Notes: generated by a model not told the origin, from the letters alone. Shown: positions 18,117-26,677, counted from the stretch's first letter. The stretch is DNA of 64,000 bases from Thermogemmatispora sp042408735 (GCF_042408735.1 NZ_JBHOQV010000198.1:37521-101520); one strand, 5' to 3'. Numbers and translations: made by a program.

Positions 18117-18944
18117 CTATTTGCCGCTGTGGCCCAGAATGTAGATATTGATAAAGAAGTAGAGCGTCATGGTCACCCCAACAAGGGTGACGAAGAGACG
18201 GACCCAGCGCTGATCGATTTTACGGGCGTAGTAGGCGCCGCCGTAGCCGCCGATGATCGCTCCCACCACCATCAGCAGACCGTGGAGCCACAAGACCGCG
18301 CCGGCCAGCGCAAAGGTGATCACGGCCACCCCGTTGATCAGGCCCGCCAGCAGGGTCTTGAGGCCGTTCATCTCGTGGATATCCTCCATGCCCATCATCC
18401 CCAGGGTGGCCAGCATCAAAATACCGATCCCGCCGCCAAAATAGCCTCCATAGGTGGCAATCAGCAGCTGGAAGAAAGAGACACTGATCAACTTGAGAGG
18501 AGTGAGCTTCTCCGCGCTCAGGGCCGGGCTGCTCGTAGTTGTCGCCGGCTTCGTGCGTCGCCTGCGCAAAAGGGCGGTCAGCTGCGGACTGACGGCAAAG
18601 AGTACTGTGGCAATCAGGAGCAAGGGTGGAATCAGCAACGTAAAGGTCTGCTGAGGAGTGCGCAGCAGCAGCAGTGCGCCCAGCACGCCACCGATCAGGC
18701 TGGTGCCTCCAAGCACCAATATCAAGGCTCGCGGCTGCCGGGCCAGCTCGCGGCGGTAGGCGCCGGCGCTGGCCACCACCCCGGGCCAAAGGGCGACTGT
18801 ATTAGTGGCGTTAGCGTTAATAGAAGGCACTCCGACGAAGATCAGGGCAGGAAATCCGATGAAGCTTCCTCCACCGGCAACCGAATTCAACATGCCGCCG
18901 AGCATCGCGGCCACAAAGAGCAGAATGGCCTGTGCAAGGGTCAT
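18117..18944 (-). CDS. Sulfite exporter TauE/SafE-family membrane protein
   Basis: A 275-aa integral membrane transporter with about eight helices. Family signatures are GGMLNSVAGGGSFIGFPALIFVGVPSINANATNTVALWPG near the start and YGGYFGGGIGILMLATLGMMGMEDIHEMNGLKTLLA in the second half, the two repeats typical of TauE/SafE proteins that move sulfite, sulfoacetate or similar anions. The ATG at 18944 is chosen because the protein then starts right at the first helix; the frame continues up to 19112 without family features. AAAGGAAAG lies upstream at slightly long spacing. It follows the MFS C-terminal fragment on the same strand. Confidence 0.9.
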   Translation of the reverse strand: MTLAQAILLFVAAMLGGMLNSVAGGGSFIGFPALIFVGVPSINANATNTVALWPGVVASAGAYRRELARQPRALILVLGGTSLIGGVLGALLLLRTPQQTFTLLIPPLLLIATVLFAVSPQLTALLRRRRTKPATTTSSPALSAEKLTPLKLISVSFFQLLIATYGGYFGGGIGILMLATLGMMGMEDIHEMNGLKTLLAGLINGVAVITFALAGAVLWLHGLLMVVGAIIGGYGGAYYARKIDQRWVRLFVTLVGVTMTLYFFINIYILGHSGK

Positions 18945-19148
18945 AGACGTATTCCAACTTTCCTTTGTGAGGATGATCTTGCTGTAATCATAGCAGCAAA
19001 AAAGCTGGAAAAAGGAGAGGCTCCGGCTCTCACGGCGAGCTACGGCCTGTCCCTGGCGGAATCGCTCCCGCTGGCGGAGGCGTGTCAGGAATCGGGGCCT
19101 CTCTGCCTGCATAGAGCCGAAGCCAGGAGAGAGCAGGCGGCCAGCGGC

Positions 19149-20537
19149 CTAATGACCAGGCTCAGTCAGGCCGAGTTGGCGACTGCGCCGCTCCTCCTTG
19201 CCGCGCACCAGTGAGGTCCCTACGCCGATGGCAGCAATCAGGGCGCAGACCAGCAAAGCGCTCTGGAAGGCGTGGCTGAAGGTCTGCTCAAGTGCGGCTG
19301 CCTGAGCGGCGGGGAGCGAACCGTGTGCGCGCAGGATCACAAGCTGTAGCCCGGCGCTGGCCCCGCCCAGACTGGTGAAGATCGCCCCAGCAAGGGCTAC
19401 GCTGATGCTCTGGCCCATCGTCCGGCCTGTTGCCAGGAAGCCGGAAGCGCTGCCCTGCTGCTCACGCGGAGCGTCACCCATCAGCGCGCTGCTGTTGGGC
19501 GATTGGAAGATGGCCTGCCCCATCCCAGTGACCACCAGACGCCAAACGATATCCCAGATCGAGCTGTGAGCGTTGAGCTGGCCCAGCAAAATCAATCCCA
19601 GACACGAGATTGCCAGTCCACTGGCCGCCAACCAGCGCGAGCCGATCCGGTCCGCAAGGCTCCCGCTGAGCGGCGCAATGCAGGCCAGGGTGATGGGCAG
19701 CGGCGTCAGCAGGAGGCCAGCTACCTCAGTCGGGAAGCCGTGTAGCTGTTCCAGATAGAACGGCATCAGGAAGCTGACCGCGAAGAGTGACATGAAGCAG
19801 AGGATCAGGCTGATGTTGGCAGAGAGGAAGACCCGCCGCCGCAACAGAGAAAAGTCGATCACCGGATAAGCAACCCGTTGCTCAACGAAGTAGAGCGCGA
19901 CCAGCGCCGCCAGGCCAACCAGCAAACTGACGAGGACAAAGGGCGAGAGCCAGCCCAGCTCCTGGCCAAAGGAGAGGGCGAGCGTGAGGCAGGCCAGGCC
20001 CAGGCCCAGTGTCAGCGCGCCCAACGGGTCGAAGCGTCCCTGGCGCTGGGTGTGGCGCTCCTTCAGCAGGAACCAGGTCGCCAGAAGACCGATGATGCCT
20101 ACCGGGACGTTCACGTAGAAAATCCAACGCCAGGAGAGGTAAGTCGTAATCACACCGCCCACGGTCGGACCGACGCTGACCCCAAGAGCAACGTTGATTG
20201 CGTTAAGCCCCAAAGCTCGCCCACGCTCCGAGGGCGGAAAGGCGCTGGTCAACATGGCCGGCGAGATGGCCATCATCAGGGCGCCACCAATGCCCTGGAA
20301 GCCACGGGCGATGACCAGGAAGAGGAGCGAGGGCGCCGCACCACAAATGGCCGACCCCAGGGTGAAGATGATTAGCCCCAGGAACCAAACCGGCTTTTGC
20401 CCAATCATGTCGGCCAACCGTCCGGCAGTCAACAGCATAGATGCCGTGGCCACCAGGTAGGCAATGGTCACCCATTCCACCGTCCCATTGAGAGGAACAT
20501 GAAAATAGCTTGATATGGCAGGCAAGCTGATGTTGAC
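19149..20537 (-). pseudogene. DHA2-family MFS transporter, C-terminal fragment (gene split by the integrated element)
   Basis: About 461 codons of a drug:H+ antiporter of the 14-helix EmrB/QacA type: WVTIAYLVATASMLLTAGRLADMIGQKPVW, FQGIGGALMMAISPAML and the motif-C-like GLNAINVALGVSVGPTVGGVI. The first helix is missing. Upstream codons read VNISLPAIS and then run into the element at TTGAC (20533-20537). The missing 95 codons, ending ATLDGSIV, lie at 38159-38443. Joined, they give DGSIVNISLPAI, the conserved DHA2 start, and a 556-aa protein. A TTG codon at 20525 could in principle start a short product, but it would lack helix 1 and has no RBS. Confidence 0.88.
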
Positions 20538-22540
20538 CAGGTGGTATGGTAGGCGATCCTGGAGTTATAGATATGTCGCTCAAAGTCCTCCTCCTTTAGG
20601 CCCAACTCTCTAAGACACTCGATATCCTTGAATGCAAACCATTTTTCAAAGGAGCGGCGTGGCCTGCCCGGTCTGACTAAGCCTCTCTTGTTAGCTTCCG
20701 AGGTAATGCTTCCCCAGGTCCTCCTGGGCAAGGCTTTTAAGATTTCCAACTGTGGGGCTGTTGGGTAGAGCTTTGTAAGCAAAGACAGCTCTTCCTCTGT
20801 CCACGACCTCCTCCCTCCAACGGGGCGCAGAAAAATGGCCTCTTCCGTGCCCCACGAAGGCCACTTCCATTCAACTCGGATGGCATACAGATGTGGACTC
20901 AGGTAATGGAGGGAGAGCTGAGCGATGAGGAGCTGGAGCAGGGTTTGACGTAGCTCAAAGGGCTTGTGTGACCACTGCTCTTCCAGCCGGGCTAGCTCTT
21001 CTTCCAAAGTTCCTAAGATCGGCTTCTCCTGTGATATCCTCTCCAGTTCCCTCTTCGCCTCCTCTCTCATGTCTATATATTTTTCTATCCTTTGCTCTAC
21101 CTCTGTGATGGCCTTCTGTGAATGCATATGGTTTAGACCATCAATAGCTGAGTCAATGGCCATTTGAATGGCATCTATCTTTTTTTGCAACTTTATTTGA
21201 TGGGACCTCCATCTCTCCATCTCTTCTTCTTGCTGCCTCTTAATATCCAAAATGCTAGCACGGCGTAATTTCTTGAAAAGGTTCTCTACAACTGCTCCCT
21301 CTATGATATCCGCGTCCACGGAGAGAATATACTCCTCTCCGAGCTGCAGAGGGTGATATTTCACCACCTTATAATACCAGCCTCCTGCTCCCTCCTCGTA
21401 GCGTGCCCACCTGACTGATCCATCAGGCGAGGTGAGGTTGAGAAGGGGTTTCCTCTCTTCCGGTGAGTCCTTTCGACTATAGTGTGCAGTCTTCGTTCTC
21501 CCGGTAGGGGTCCCATCTGGCCACGTGTCTCGCAAGTGGCGATATACCTCCCAGAAAATCTCTTCTGGAACGATTGGCGGGTGGTTATTCTTTATGCAGA
21601 TCTCCTCGCCTGCTACCTGCCTTCGGAAGACTCCAATGTAGGTCTCGTTTACAAGTAGCCTCGCCAGAGATGCCTTAGAAAGGCTGTAGCCTTCAGCAGT
21701 AGGTGTGAGCTGCGAGCAGTGCTTAGGCTTTTGCCCTGGGGGAAAGGGCGGAAACACAGCAGGCATTGCAGCTAATTCTTTATAAAGTTTTCTAAAGTTG
21801 TATCCGAGCTCTATAAATCTCTCAAAAATCCTTCTTACAATTCTTGCATGAGGTTCGTATGGTACGAATTTCTTATAAAATTCACTCTCCTTCTCTTCGC
21901 AGACCATGTATCCGACAGGAACATTTCCCAGCCCGCCCCACTTGCCGTTACTGACAACCTTCGCTCTCCTTGCAAGCATTGTGTATTTCACGTGATGAGT
22001 GATATACCAGGAGGCCATTTGCACTTCAAATCGGAATAAAAGAACATGATGTTCATTTGAGAAGTTATATGTAAACCCCTTGCTAGCAACATGAAGCAAG
22101 CAATTATTCTCTCTACAGAGCTTAACGAAGCGATTGGAGTCGATTCCGTCCTCGTCACGGAAAAGCCGATCAATTGACCAGGTCAGTACAACCCCAATTC
22201 TTCCCTCTTCAATCCAGTTGCAGATCGTCTGGAGACCTGGCCGGCGCTCAATGGGCCAGGTCCCTGATGCGCTTTTGATCCTCTTGTTACCGTCTTTATC
22301 GATCACTTCATTCTCGATAAAGAGGTAGACTTTTCCTGTTGATCCGTCATCCTTGAACCCTAACTTGTTCTTTGCATATTCAAGCATATCTATCGTCTGT
22401 GAGATATGTGACTGAATGTTCTCAATCACCTGATCTCGATCGGACTGTCTCGCGTATATGCAGGCATCTCTCTTTATATCAATGACAGGATTGAAGAGAT
22501 CCTCGTGGCTCATGATCCTCTTTGAATTTTGCTGCTTCAT
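20468..22540 (-). CDS. Large serine recombinase (integrase of the element)
   Basis: Phage/ICE-type site-specific recombinase (690 aa). The catalytic serine is Ser33 in ACIYARQSDRDQ; RPGLQTICNWIEEGRIGVVLTWSIDRLFRDEDG belongs to the resolvase domain. A recombinase domain (GNVPVGYMV, LSKASLARLLVNETYIGVF), a zinc-ribbon-like position without cysteines, a coiled coil (about 430-530) and a SANT/Myb-like HTH (RRSWTEEELSLLTKLYP) follow. The ATG at 22540 has GGAGG six bases upstream. The att core (20533-20537) lies inside the coding sequence, so the last 22 residues after W are read from the host transporter gene. In the circle the same frame would end IQIGYCDQTQ...LMKR. See findings. Confidence 0.93.
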   Translation of the reverse strand: MKQQNSKRIMSHEDLFNPVIDIKRDACIYARQSDRDQVIENIQSHISQTIDMLEYAKNKLGFKDDGSTGKVYLFIENEVIDKDGNKRIKSASGTWPIERRPGLQTICNWIEEGRIGVVLTWSIDRLFRDEDGIDSNRFVKLCRENNCLLHVASKGFTYNFSNEHHVLLFRFEVQMASWYITHHVKYTMLARRAKVVSNGKWGGLGNVPVGYMVCEEKESEFYKKFVPYEPHARIVRRIFERFIELGYNFRKLYKELAAMPAVFPPFPPGQKPKHCSQLTPTAEGYSLSKASLARLLVNETYIGVFRRQVAGEEICIKNNHPPIVPEEIFWEVYRHLRDTWPDGTPTGRTKTAHYSRKDSPEERKPLLNLTSPDGSVRWARYEEGAGGWYYKVVKYHPLQLGEEYILSVDADIIEGAVVENLFKKLRRASILDIKRQQEEEMERWRSHQIKLQKKIDAIQMAIDSAIDGLNHMHSQKAITEVEQRIEKYIDMREEAKRELERISQEKPILGTLEEELARLEEQWSHKPFELRQTLLQLLIAQLSLHYLSPHLYAIRVEWKWPSWGTEEAIFLRPVGGRRSWTEEELSLLTKLYPTAPQLEILKALPRRTWGSITSEANKRGLVRPGRPRRSFEKWFAFKDIECLRELGLKEEDFERHIYNSRIAYHTTWSTSACLPYQAIFMFLSMGRWNG
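20533..20537. other. Left attachment junction (att core TTGAC)
   Basis: Plus strand AAGCTGATG-TTGAC-CAGGTGG. Bases left of the core belong to the host transporter gene and bases right of it to the element. The flanking AGCTGATGTTGAC shares AGCT..T.TTGAC with the right junction. The crossover dinucleotide must lie within the core. Confidence 0.85.
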
Positions 22541-22685
22541 TGCCTGTCCTCCTTCTCCTCTGGTGAGCCTTTGGTTTGGTAGCAGTTTTCTCTGTGCTCT
22601 GGGTATGCTGCTCATTCCCGCGCGGTGGAGCCAGGAAGAGAGCTACTAAGGTGTCTTGGATGGCCTTCAGCTCTGCTTCCGTCAT
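22479..22685 (-). CDS. Small ORF overlapping the recombinase start (68 aa, unknown)
   Basis: Begins MTEAELKAIQDTLVALFLAPP and continues as a hydrophilic, Lys/Arg/Gln-rich tail. I list it because AGGAGGAAGG lies at ideal distance before the ATG at 22685, better than chance, and the ORF ends inside the recombinase gene (62-base overlap), a layout consistent with translational coupling. No family recognised. It could also be a leader peptide or a chance ORF; confidence is limited. Confidence 0.4.
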   Translation of the reverse strand: MTEAELKAIQDTLVALFLAPPRGNEQHTQSTEKTATKPKAHQRRRRTGNEAAKFKEDHEPRGSLQSCH

Positions 22686-22954
22686 GGCCTTCCTCCTCAG
22701 TGTGCTTGGCTCTGAGGAAGGCCATAGCAAAGCGAGGCATGGAAAAGTTTGGAAAGATTCTCTGGTAGAGTATTTCCCCTTGATCGGTGAGATTCTCCAT
22801 GACCCGGGTAGGACAAAGCGCAGAGATGCATCTTGGGTCAGCTCTGCAGCAGCCTTAGTTAGTCGGCACCGGGCTACAATTGGCTTTGCTCCTGCGAAGT
22901 AGTCATGATGAGATCTGTAACCAGTCAAGATATCATCAGTAAAAGATCATCTTA

Positions 22955-22984
22955 ACAGTATCATAAGGACCACTAAGAAGTCAA
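22955..22984 (-). promoter_or_regulatory. Candidate promoter of the recombinase operon
   Basis: Minus strand TTGACT (22979-22984), 18-base spacer, TACTGT (22955-22960). The -10 is weak. It lies back to back with the strong divergent promoter of the small HTH gene, so one bound regulator could control both. Confidence 0.35.
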
Positions 22985-22994
22985 CACCATCTAA

Positions 22995-23023
22995 GTGACA
23001 GGTCTGTGAGCCAGTGCTATAAT
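22995..23023 (+). promoter_or_regulatory. Promoter of the small HTH gene
   Basis: GTGACA (22995-23000), 17-base spacer, consensus TATAAT (23018-23023), reading to the ATG at 23089 with a leader of about 60 bases. Confidence 0.72.
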
Positions 23024-23088
23024 GCCGATGTCGAGGTGGCTGGAGCCTCCCAGGGCAAGCCAAAATCTCAGCATCTAGGGAGAAAGCT

Positions 23089-23295
23089 ATGAGTGAGCTA
23101 AGTAAGAAAGATTGTGTCTCGCTTGAGGAGGCTATGAAGGAGCTGGGAGTCGTCAGAAACACCTTCAATATGTACCTGGTAGCTCTTGGTATACCAAAAC
23201 ATAAGTTCCCTCTGGACCGGAGGCTTTTCATTACGAAGGAGGATTTCAGCAGATTGAAGAAGTTTCTAGAAGAAAATAAGTCTCCTCGGAGCTAG
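23089..23295 (+). CDS. Small HTH DNA-binding protein, excisionase candidate
   Basis: A 68-aa protein: CVSLEEAMKELGVVRNTFNMYLVALGIPKHKFPLDRRLFITKEDFSRLKKFLEE. The pattern is a MerR/excisionase-like winged HTH in which helix 2 is replaced by LGVVRNTFNMYL and the wing is FPLDRRLFITKED. GGGAGAAAG precedes the ATG. It is transcribed away from the recombinase from a strong promoter, the usual position of a recombination directionality factor or of the repressor of the element. Both remain possible; HTH assignment is fair, function inferred. Confidence 0.7.
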   Translation: MSELSKKDCVSLEEAMKELGVVRNTFNMYLVALGIPKHKFPLDRRLFITKEDFSRLKKFLEENKSPRS

Positions 23296-23406
23296 GGGCA
23301 GGACAAGCCTGCCATCTGTGCAGATTAGGTGCAGATAGCAGACCGCAGCTACCTGTATTTGCACATCGCTTTGCTCAGTGGGTGCTGCGTTGGGATGCAA
23401 GTCCAG

Positions 23407-23441
23407 CCCCTCTGTGGTGCATCCATTGCACCACAGAGGGG
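23407..23441. repeat. Perfect 15-bp hairpin, loop of 5
   Basis: CCCCTCTGTGGTGCA and its exact complement flank a TCCAT loop. A T-run does not follow closely (GAGGGGTTTATC), so a simple terminator is less likely than a structural site. Located 112 bases after the small HTH gene. Confidence 0.75.
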
Positions 23442-23459
23442 AGGGGTTTATCTTGCACT

Positions 23460-23526
23460 ACCCCGAGGGGCCGCGATGAGCTGGCTCTGCTCTCCGGGTC
23501 TGCTCACCCTGGCGGCCCCTCGGGGT
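23460..23526. repeat. Perfect 15-bp inverted repeat enclosing 37 bases
   Basis: ACCCCGAGGGGCCGC (23460-23474) pairs exactly with 23512-23526. The outer arm itself contains CCCCGAGGGG, so alternative foldings are possible. With the neighbouring hairpin it forms a compact structured segment of about 120 bases. Confidence 0.7.
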
Positions 23527-24132
23527 TGTACGCTGTCGCGTGGTAGTCAATAGAGAGACAAGGCTTCTCAGGCTGCCAGCAGCTTCCTGTCTGCGTCTGG
23601 CGCACTAGCTTCTCCAGCTCTGCGCAGAGCTACCCAATGCATTCTTGGCGTGCTGGCACAAGCGATCAAGAGAGGTCGCACCTGTTCCCTCAGCAGCCAG
23701 CTTTCATCAACGCGATGGCGGGCTTAGCTGAGCAGATGGTTCCGATGTGCACGGCTGACCCGCTTTCCCCGCTGAACGCTTTGCAGCTACCAGCTCAGTC
23801 AGTCTTCCAGGACGGCTTGGCCCGGAGTCATGGCCCTGATCGCTCTGACCCATTGCTGCTACGCGGACTAAGAGGCGTCACAGGTGGGTGAGGGAGACAG
23901 ACGGCTGCTCATCTGGCCCTTCTTGGCAGGGGTGAGGCTGCCTGTGGAGGTAGAAGCGAGGGATATCTGTTCATCTAACAGATCCTCCTCCGTGGGACAG
24001 GATTGTGTGACGCAAGCCAGTGTAGGGGCTGGTATCTCTGTCTCGGGCGAGTGTTGTGGCATCGCCCTGCAGGGCAGTATGCCCCACAGGGCGACACCTG
24101 CGTCGCGAGGCGTCGCAAGATAAAGCTCGGTG

Positions 24133-24669
24133 CTAACAGAGTAGAGGCAGTTTCCCGCGCTGCTCTGCCTCGAGAATGTCTCTGATCAGCTCAGCGTGAT
24201 CAAGAAAAAGAGGGGGTAAGTCCGTGATGCCAAAGATCTCTAGTCGGAGGACGCTGCTCCCGGGCCTGCCGGCCTCTAGGAGACGCTGTAGATCGCAGTC
24301 GACCAGGTAGACCAGAGAGAGGACCTGTGCGCGCTTGGCCGGCGAGGTCTGGAGAAAGCGGGGATCACGCTCGGGCCGTAAGAGGCCAAAAAGTCCGGCG
24401 AGTTGCCAGCGCAGGATGCCGCTGGCTTGCAGCTTGCGGTTGAGGATACCATTGGTGTGGCTGGGCAAAATCTCTGTCAAACCCAGCTCTTCGCGCAAGG
24501 CGCGCAGGAAAGCCTGGTCAGCGCGCTCTCCCCAGTGCATTTTTTCCCCGAGCAAGGCATAGCACTCTTCGTCTTCACGCACGATCAGAGCGATGTGTGT
24601 GCGGGACGGGTTCGTCAAGATAAGATCGAGGCCGATGGCAAAGCGAGCGTCCTCCTGGCGTAACGGCAT
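24133..24669 (-). CDS. Nudix-hydrolase-like protein
   Basis: A 178-aa protein with a near-complete Nudix box: GEKMHWGERADQAFLRALREELGL, matching E-x7-R and the final REEL-G, but with Ala where the canonical REU has Glu and Glu in place of the second glycine. It may hydrolyse a nucleoside diphosphate derivative or bind one as a sensor. The start at 24669 has AAGGAG upstream; the longer frame above it is low-complexity. Last gene of a minus-strand cargo group (hypothetical, methyltransferase, LuxR-HTH, Nudix). Confidence 0.72.
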   Translation of the reverse strand: MPLRQEDARFAIGLDLILTNPSRTHIALIVREDEECYALLGEKMHWGERADQAFLRALREELGLTEILPSHTNGILNRKLQASGILRWQLAGLFGLLRPERDPRFLQTSPAKRAQVLSLVYLVDCDLQRLLEAGRPGSSVLRLEIFGITDLPPLFLDHAELIRDILEAEQRGKLPLLC

Positions 24670-24823
24670 AGATGTCAACTCCTTCCTCCGATGATCGAGT
24701 GCAAAAGCGGCTGAGAGAAGGCGCCTGGGCGCTTGTGCCGTGCAAGTGCCAGCTTGCACCAAGCAAGCGCCCAGGACACCACCGGCTGGCTTCCTTGCCC
24801 TGTGCAACGGCAGGGATAAGAGA

Positions 24824-25126
24824 TCAGAAACGTGGGTGAGAGCGGTCTGCCTGTCCTGCTCGCTGCTCGGCGAGGTTTAGCAGGGCTTCAGGAGGGCACT
24901 CCGACCAGGGAGCACACTCGATGGCTTCCCGCAAGCAATGGACCCCGAGGATCTGATAGATTGCTTGCAGGTAGCAAGCAATGGTCTGGTACTTGAGTCC
25001 AAGCCGGGTGGCAATTTCCCTATGGCTGTATCCTTCGCGTGCGAGGGCAAGAATGCGCCAGTCCTGTAGGCGCAGTCCTCCCGGTCGGGGGATTCGGTGA
25101 CCACAGTGAAAAGCGCGTCGTCTCAT
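24824..25126 (-). CDS. LuxR-type HTH protein without receiver domain
   Basis: A 100-aa protein consisting almost entirely of a GerE/LuxR DNA-binding domain: WRILALAREGYSHREIATRLGLKYQTIACYLQAIYQILGVHCLREAI. No receiver or ligand domain is attached. GGAGGAG precedes the ATG. It sits between the methyltransferase and Nudix genes of the element's cargo. It could regulate the cargo operon or the element itself; the C-terminal 25 residues are unrelated to the fold. Confidence 0.75.
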   Translation of the reverse strand: MRRRAFHCGHRIPRPGGLRLQDWRILALAREGYSHREIATRLGLKYQTIACYLQAIYQILGVHCLREAIECAPWSECPPEALLNLAEQRAGQADRSHPRF

Positions 25127-25196
25127 CTGCCTTCACTCCTCCGAAAGTCTCTGCAGATTGATCGTGCTGGCCCCGGAAAGGGTGATGCATCTTGGC

Positions 25197-26099
25197 TCAG
25201 ACCTGACCTGCGGCCAGATAGCAAGCATAACGTGTCTGAAGCTGATCGCACTCTTGCTCAAGAGCGGCGATGGTCTGGCGAAAGTGCTCGGGAGTGATGC
25301 CGCAAGCACGGACGGCCAGGGCTTCCAGACCAGTGAACCCACTCACGAAGTCACGTATGAAGAGGAGACCCAGGCGCCCGGCCCAAGCCCCAACGGGTAA
25401 CCAGAGGGTGTGTGTGTGAATATGATGGCAGCCAGCTTGCTGGAGCCATTCGCCCAGGCGGCTCATCTGGGTGCCGTCGATGCCGCGCGAGGCAGCGAGC
25501 TGGCGCCCCCAGGTGATGAGCTGCTGCAAGCAAGGACCGGCATTGTACGTCTCGACGCCGAATTCGATCAACTCAATCCAGCCACCCGGGGCGGTGACGC
25601 GGTACAACTCGCGGACTACCCGCGGCCACTGTTGCAGAGGGATAGCTGCCACAAGGAGGCGTTGATGAGTGTAGACAAAGGTCTGCTCAGCAAAGGGGAG
25701 GCCCTTGAGAAGGTCCCCTTGGACAAAGTGATAGTTGGGGGGTGACGTGGTCGCTTTGGCCTGTTCCAGGTCAAAGCCTGTAACATGAGTGAGGGGGTAG
25801 AGGCGGGCGATTTCGATGGCCCAGCGGCCCGTTCCGCAGCCGACGTCGAGCACCTGTCCGCCCTGCCGGAGCTGCTCATCGACGGGGGCGAAGGTAAGCC
25901 GGCCCAGAGCCAGGCGCAGGACATAATGCTGAAAGTCCAGGCGGTTGATCTCGTCGAGATCCTTGGGCAGCAGGTAGGGCACGTCCGGCAGACGCCGGCG
26001 CCCGTCGCTCTCTGGTGCAGGTTCTATCTGGTTGACGAGGCTGGCGGCCCGCTGTTCAGCCGAGGAGAAACGCAGCCAGTTCCAGAGTCGTGTCAACAT
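25197..26099 (-). CDS. Class I SAM-dependent methyltransferase (element cargo)
   Basis: A 300-aa enzyme: YLLPKDLDEINRLDFQHYVLRLALG, then QVLDVGCGTGRWAIEIARLYPLTHVTGFDLEQ (motifs I and II), NYHFVQGDLLKGLPFAEQTFVYTHQRLL (motif IV region) and LYRVTAPGGWIELIEFG. It is a paralog of the chromosomal gene at 14917-16158, sharing YLLPKDL, the motif block and the APGGWIEL segment, but without the long N-terminal extension. AAAGGAG precedes the ATG, and it begins 18 bases after the small gene upstream. Substrate unknown. Confidence 0.88.
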   Translation of the reverse strand: MLTRLWNWLRFSSAEQRAASLVNQIEPAPESDGRRRLPDVPYLLPKDLDEINRLDFQHYVLRLALGRLTFAPVDEQLRQGGQVLDVGCGTGRWAIEIARLYPLTHVTGFDLEQAKATTSPPNYHFVQGDLLKGLPFAEQTFVYTHQRLLVAAIPLQQWPRVVRELYRVTAPGGWIELIEFGVETYNAGPCLQQLITWGRQLAASRGIDGTQMSRLGEWLQQAGCHHIHTHTLWLPVGAWAGRLGLLFIRDFVSGFTGLEALAVRACGITPEHFRQTIAALEQECDQLQTRYACYLAAGQV

Positions 26100-26117
26100 G
26101 CTCAGACTCCTTTCGAG

Positions 26118-26411
26118 TTAGCGAAGAAACGCTGGGAGGTCAACGAGGGCATTTTCTTCGCCGCGCAGGTGCGCAGTTAGCTCCTCGCTGCTGATGGGTT
26201 GTGGCCAGAGTGAGGCGGGCGTGGCGATGATCTGCCAGGCGCGCGCCGCCCCGAAGCGGGCGATCAGAAGATCGATGGTTTCCCACATATCGAGGAGCCA
26301 ATCGATGAGGTGCTCGGTCTCCTCGCCCGGCCCCAGTTCTGTCCGAAGAGCTGCAATGATGTCTTGACGGCTCGTGACATCAGAGAGCAAATGTGCAGGC
26401 GTTGTCACCAT
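26118..26411 (-). CDS. Hypothetical protein, 97 aa, first gene of the minus-strand cargo operon
   Basis: Sequence such as RQDIIAALRTELGPGEETEHLIDWLLDMWETIDLLIARFGAARAWQIIATPASLW suggests an all-helical soluble protein. No family recognised. GGAG lies at good distance before the ATG, and the next gene starts 18 bases beyond its stop, so both are co-transcribed. It may be a small partner of the methyltransferase (inference). Confidence 0.7.
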   Translation of the reverse strand: MVTTPAHLLSDVTSRQDIIAALRTELGPGEETEHLIDWLLDMWETIDLLIARFGAARAWQIIATPASLWPQPISSEELTAHLRGEENALVDLPAFLR

Positions 26412-26648
26412 GAGCGTTCTCCCTTCCTCTCATATCATCGACCGGATGTCCTTAAGATAGACTCTTGCCACATGATCAATCAGAAGACACACGTGATCTT
26501 TTGCTTATGGATACACAGAGGTTATCTAGAGCTGTCTTTCTCGCAATAGTGGGTCGTTCAGAATCTACAGTATCCTCTTGAGGCTTGACAGTAAAGGGGT
26601 TCTGTACCAGGTTGGGTTTCAACTTCACGTCAGTCGAAACGGGAAAGC

Positions 26649-26677
26649 TTGAACAAGGTGATGCACACTGTTATACT
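26649..26677 (+). promoter_or_regulatory. Promoter of the HTH-TPR regulator gene
   Basis: TTGAAC (26649-26654), 17-base spacer, TATACT (26672-26677). Its position supports the start codon at 26748 rather than an ATG at 26649, which lies inside the -35. Confidence 0.55.

Larger units (their letters stand above)
23296..24132. other. Structured non-coding block of the element (candidate oriT or RNA region)
   Basis: About 840 bases without a convincing gene. It begins with a GTGCAGAT direct pair (23318, 23329; 11-base period), then two long perfect hairpins (separate entries), an imperfect inverted repeat ATCTGTT/AACAGAT near 23965, and a GC-rich inverted repeat TGCGTCGC/GCGTCGCA near 24097-24117 with one mismatch. 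Open frames such as 23637-23891 lack ribosome sites. In an ICE, a long structured intergenic region is a natural place for oriT or a replication origin (inference). Confidence 0.5.

Noticed and set aside
20468..20525. The MFS C-terminal fragment as a complete gene starting at TTG 20525
   Set aside because: It would lack the first DHA2 helix, has no ribosome site, and the true upstream codons are found at the other end of the element.
23637..23891. 84-aa ORF in the non-coding block of the element
   Set aside because: No ribosome site, no domain, composition like shadow frames.
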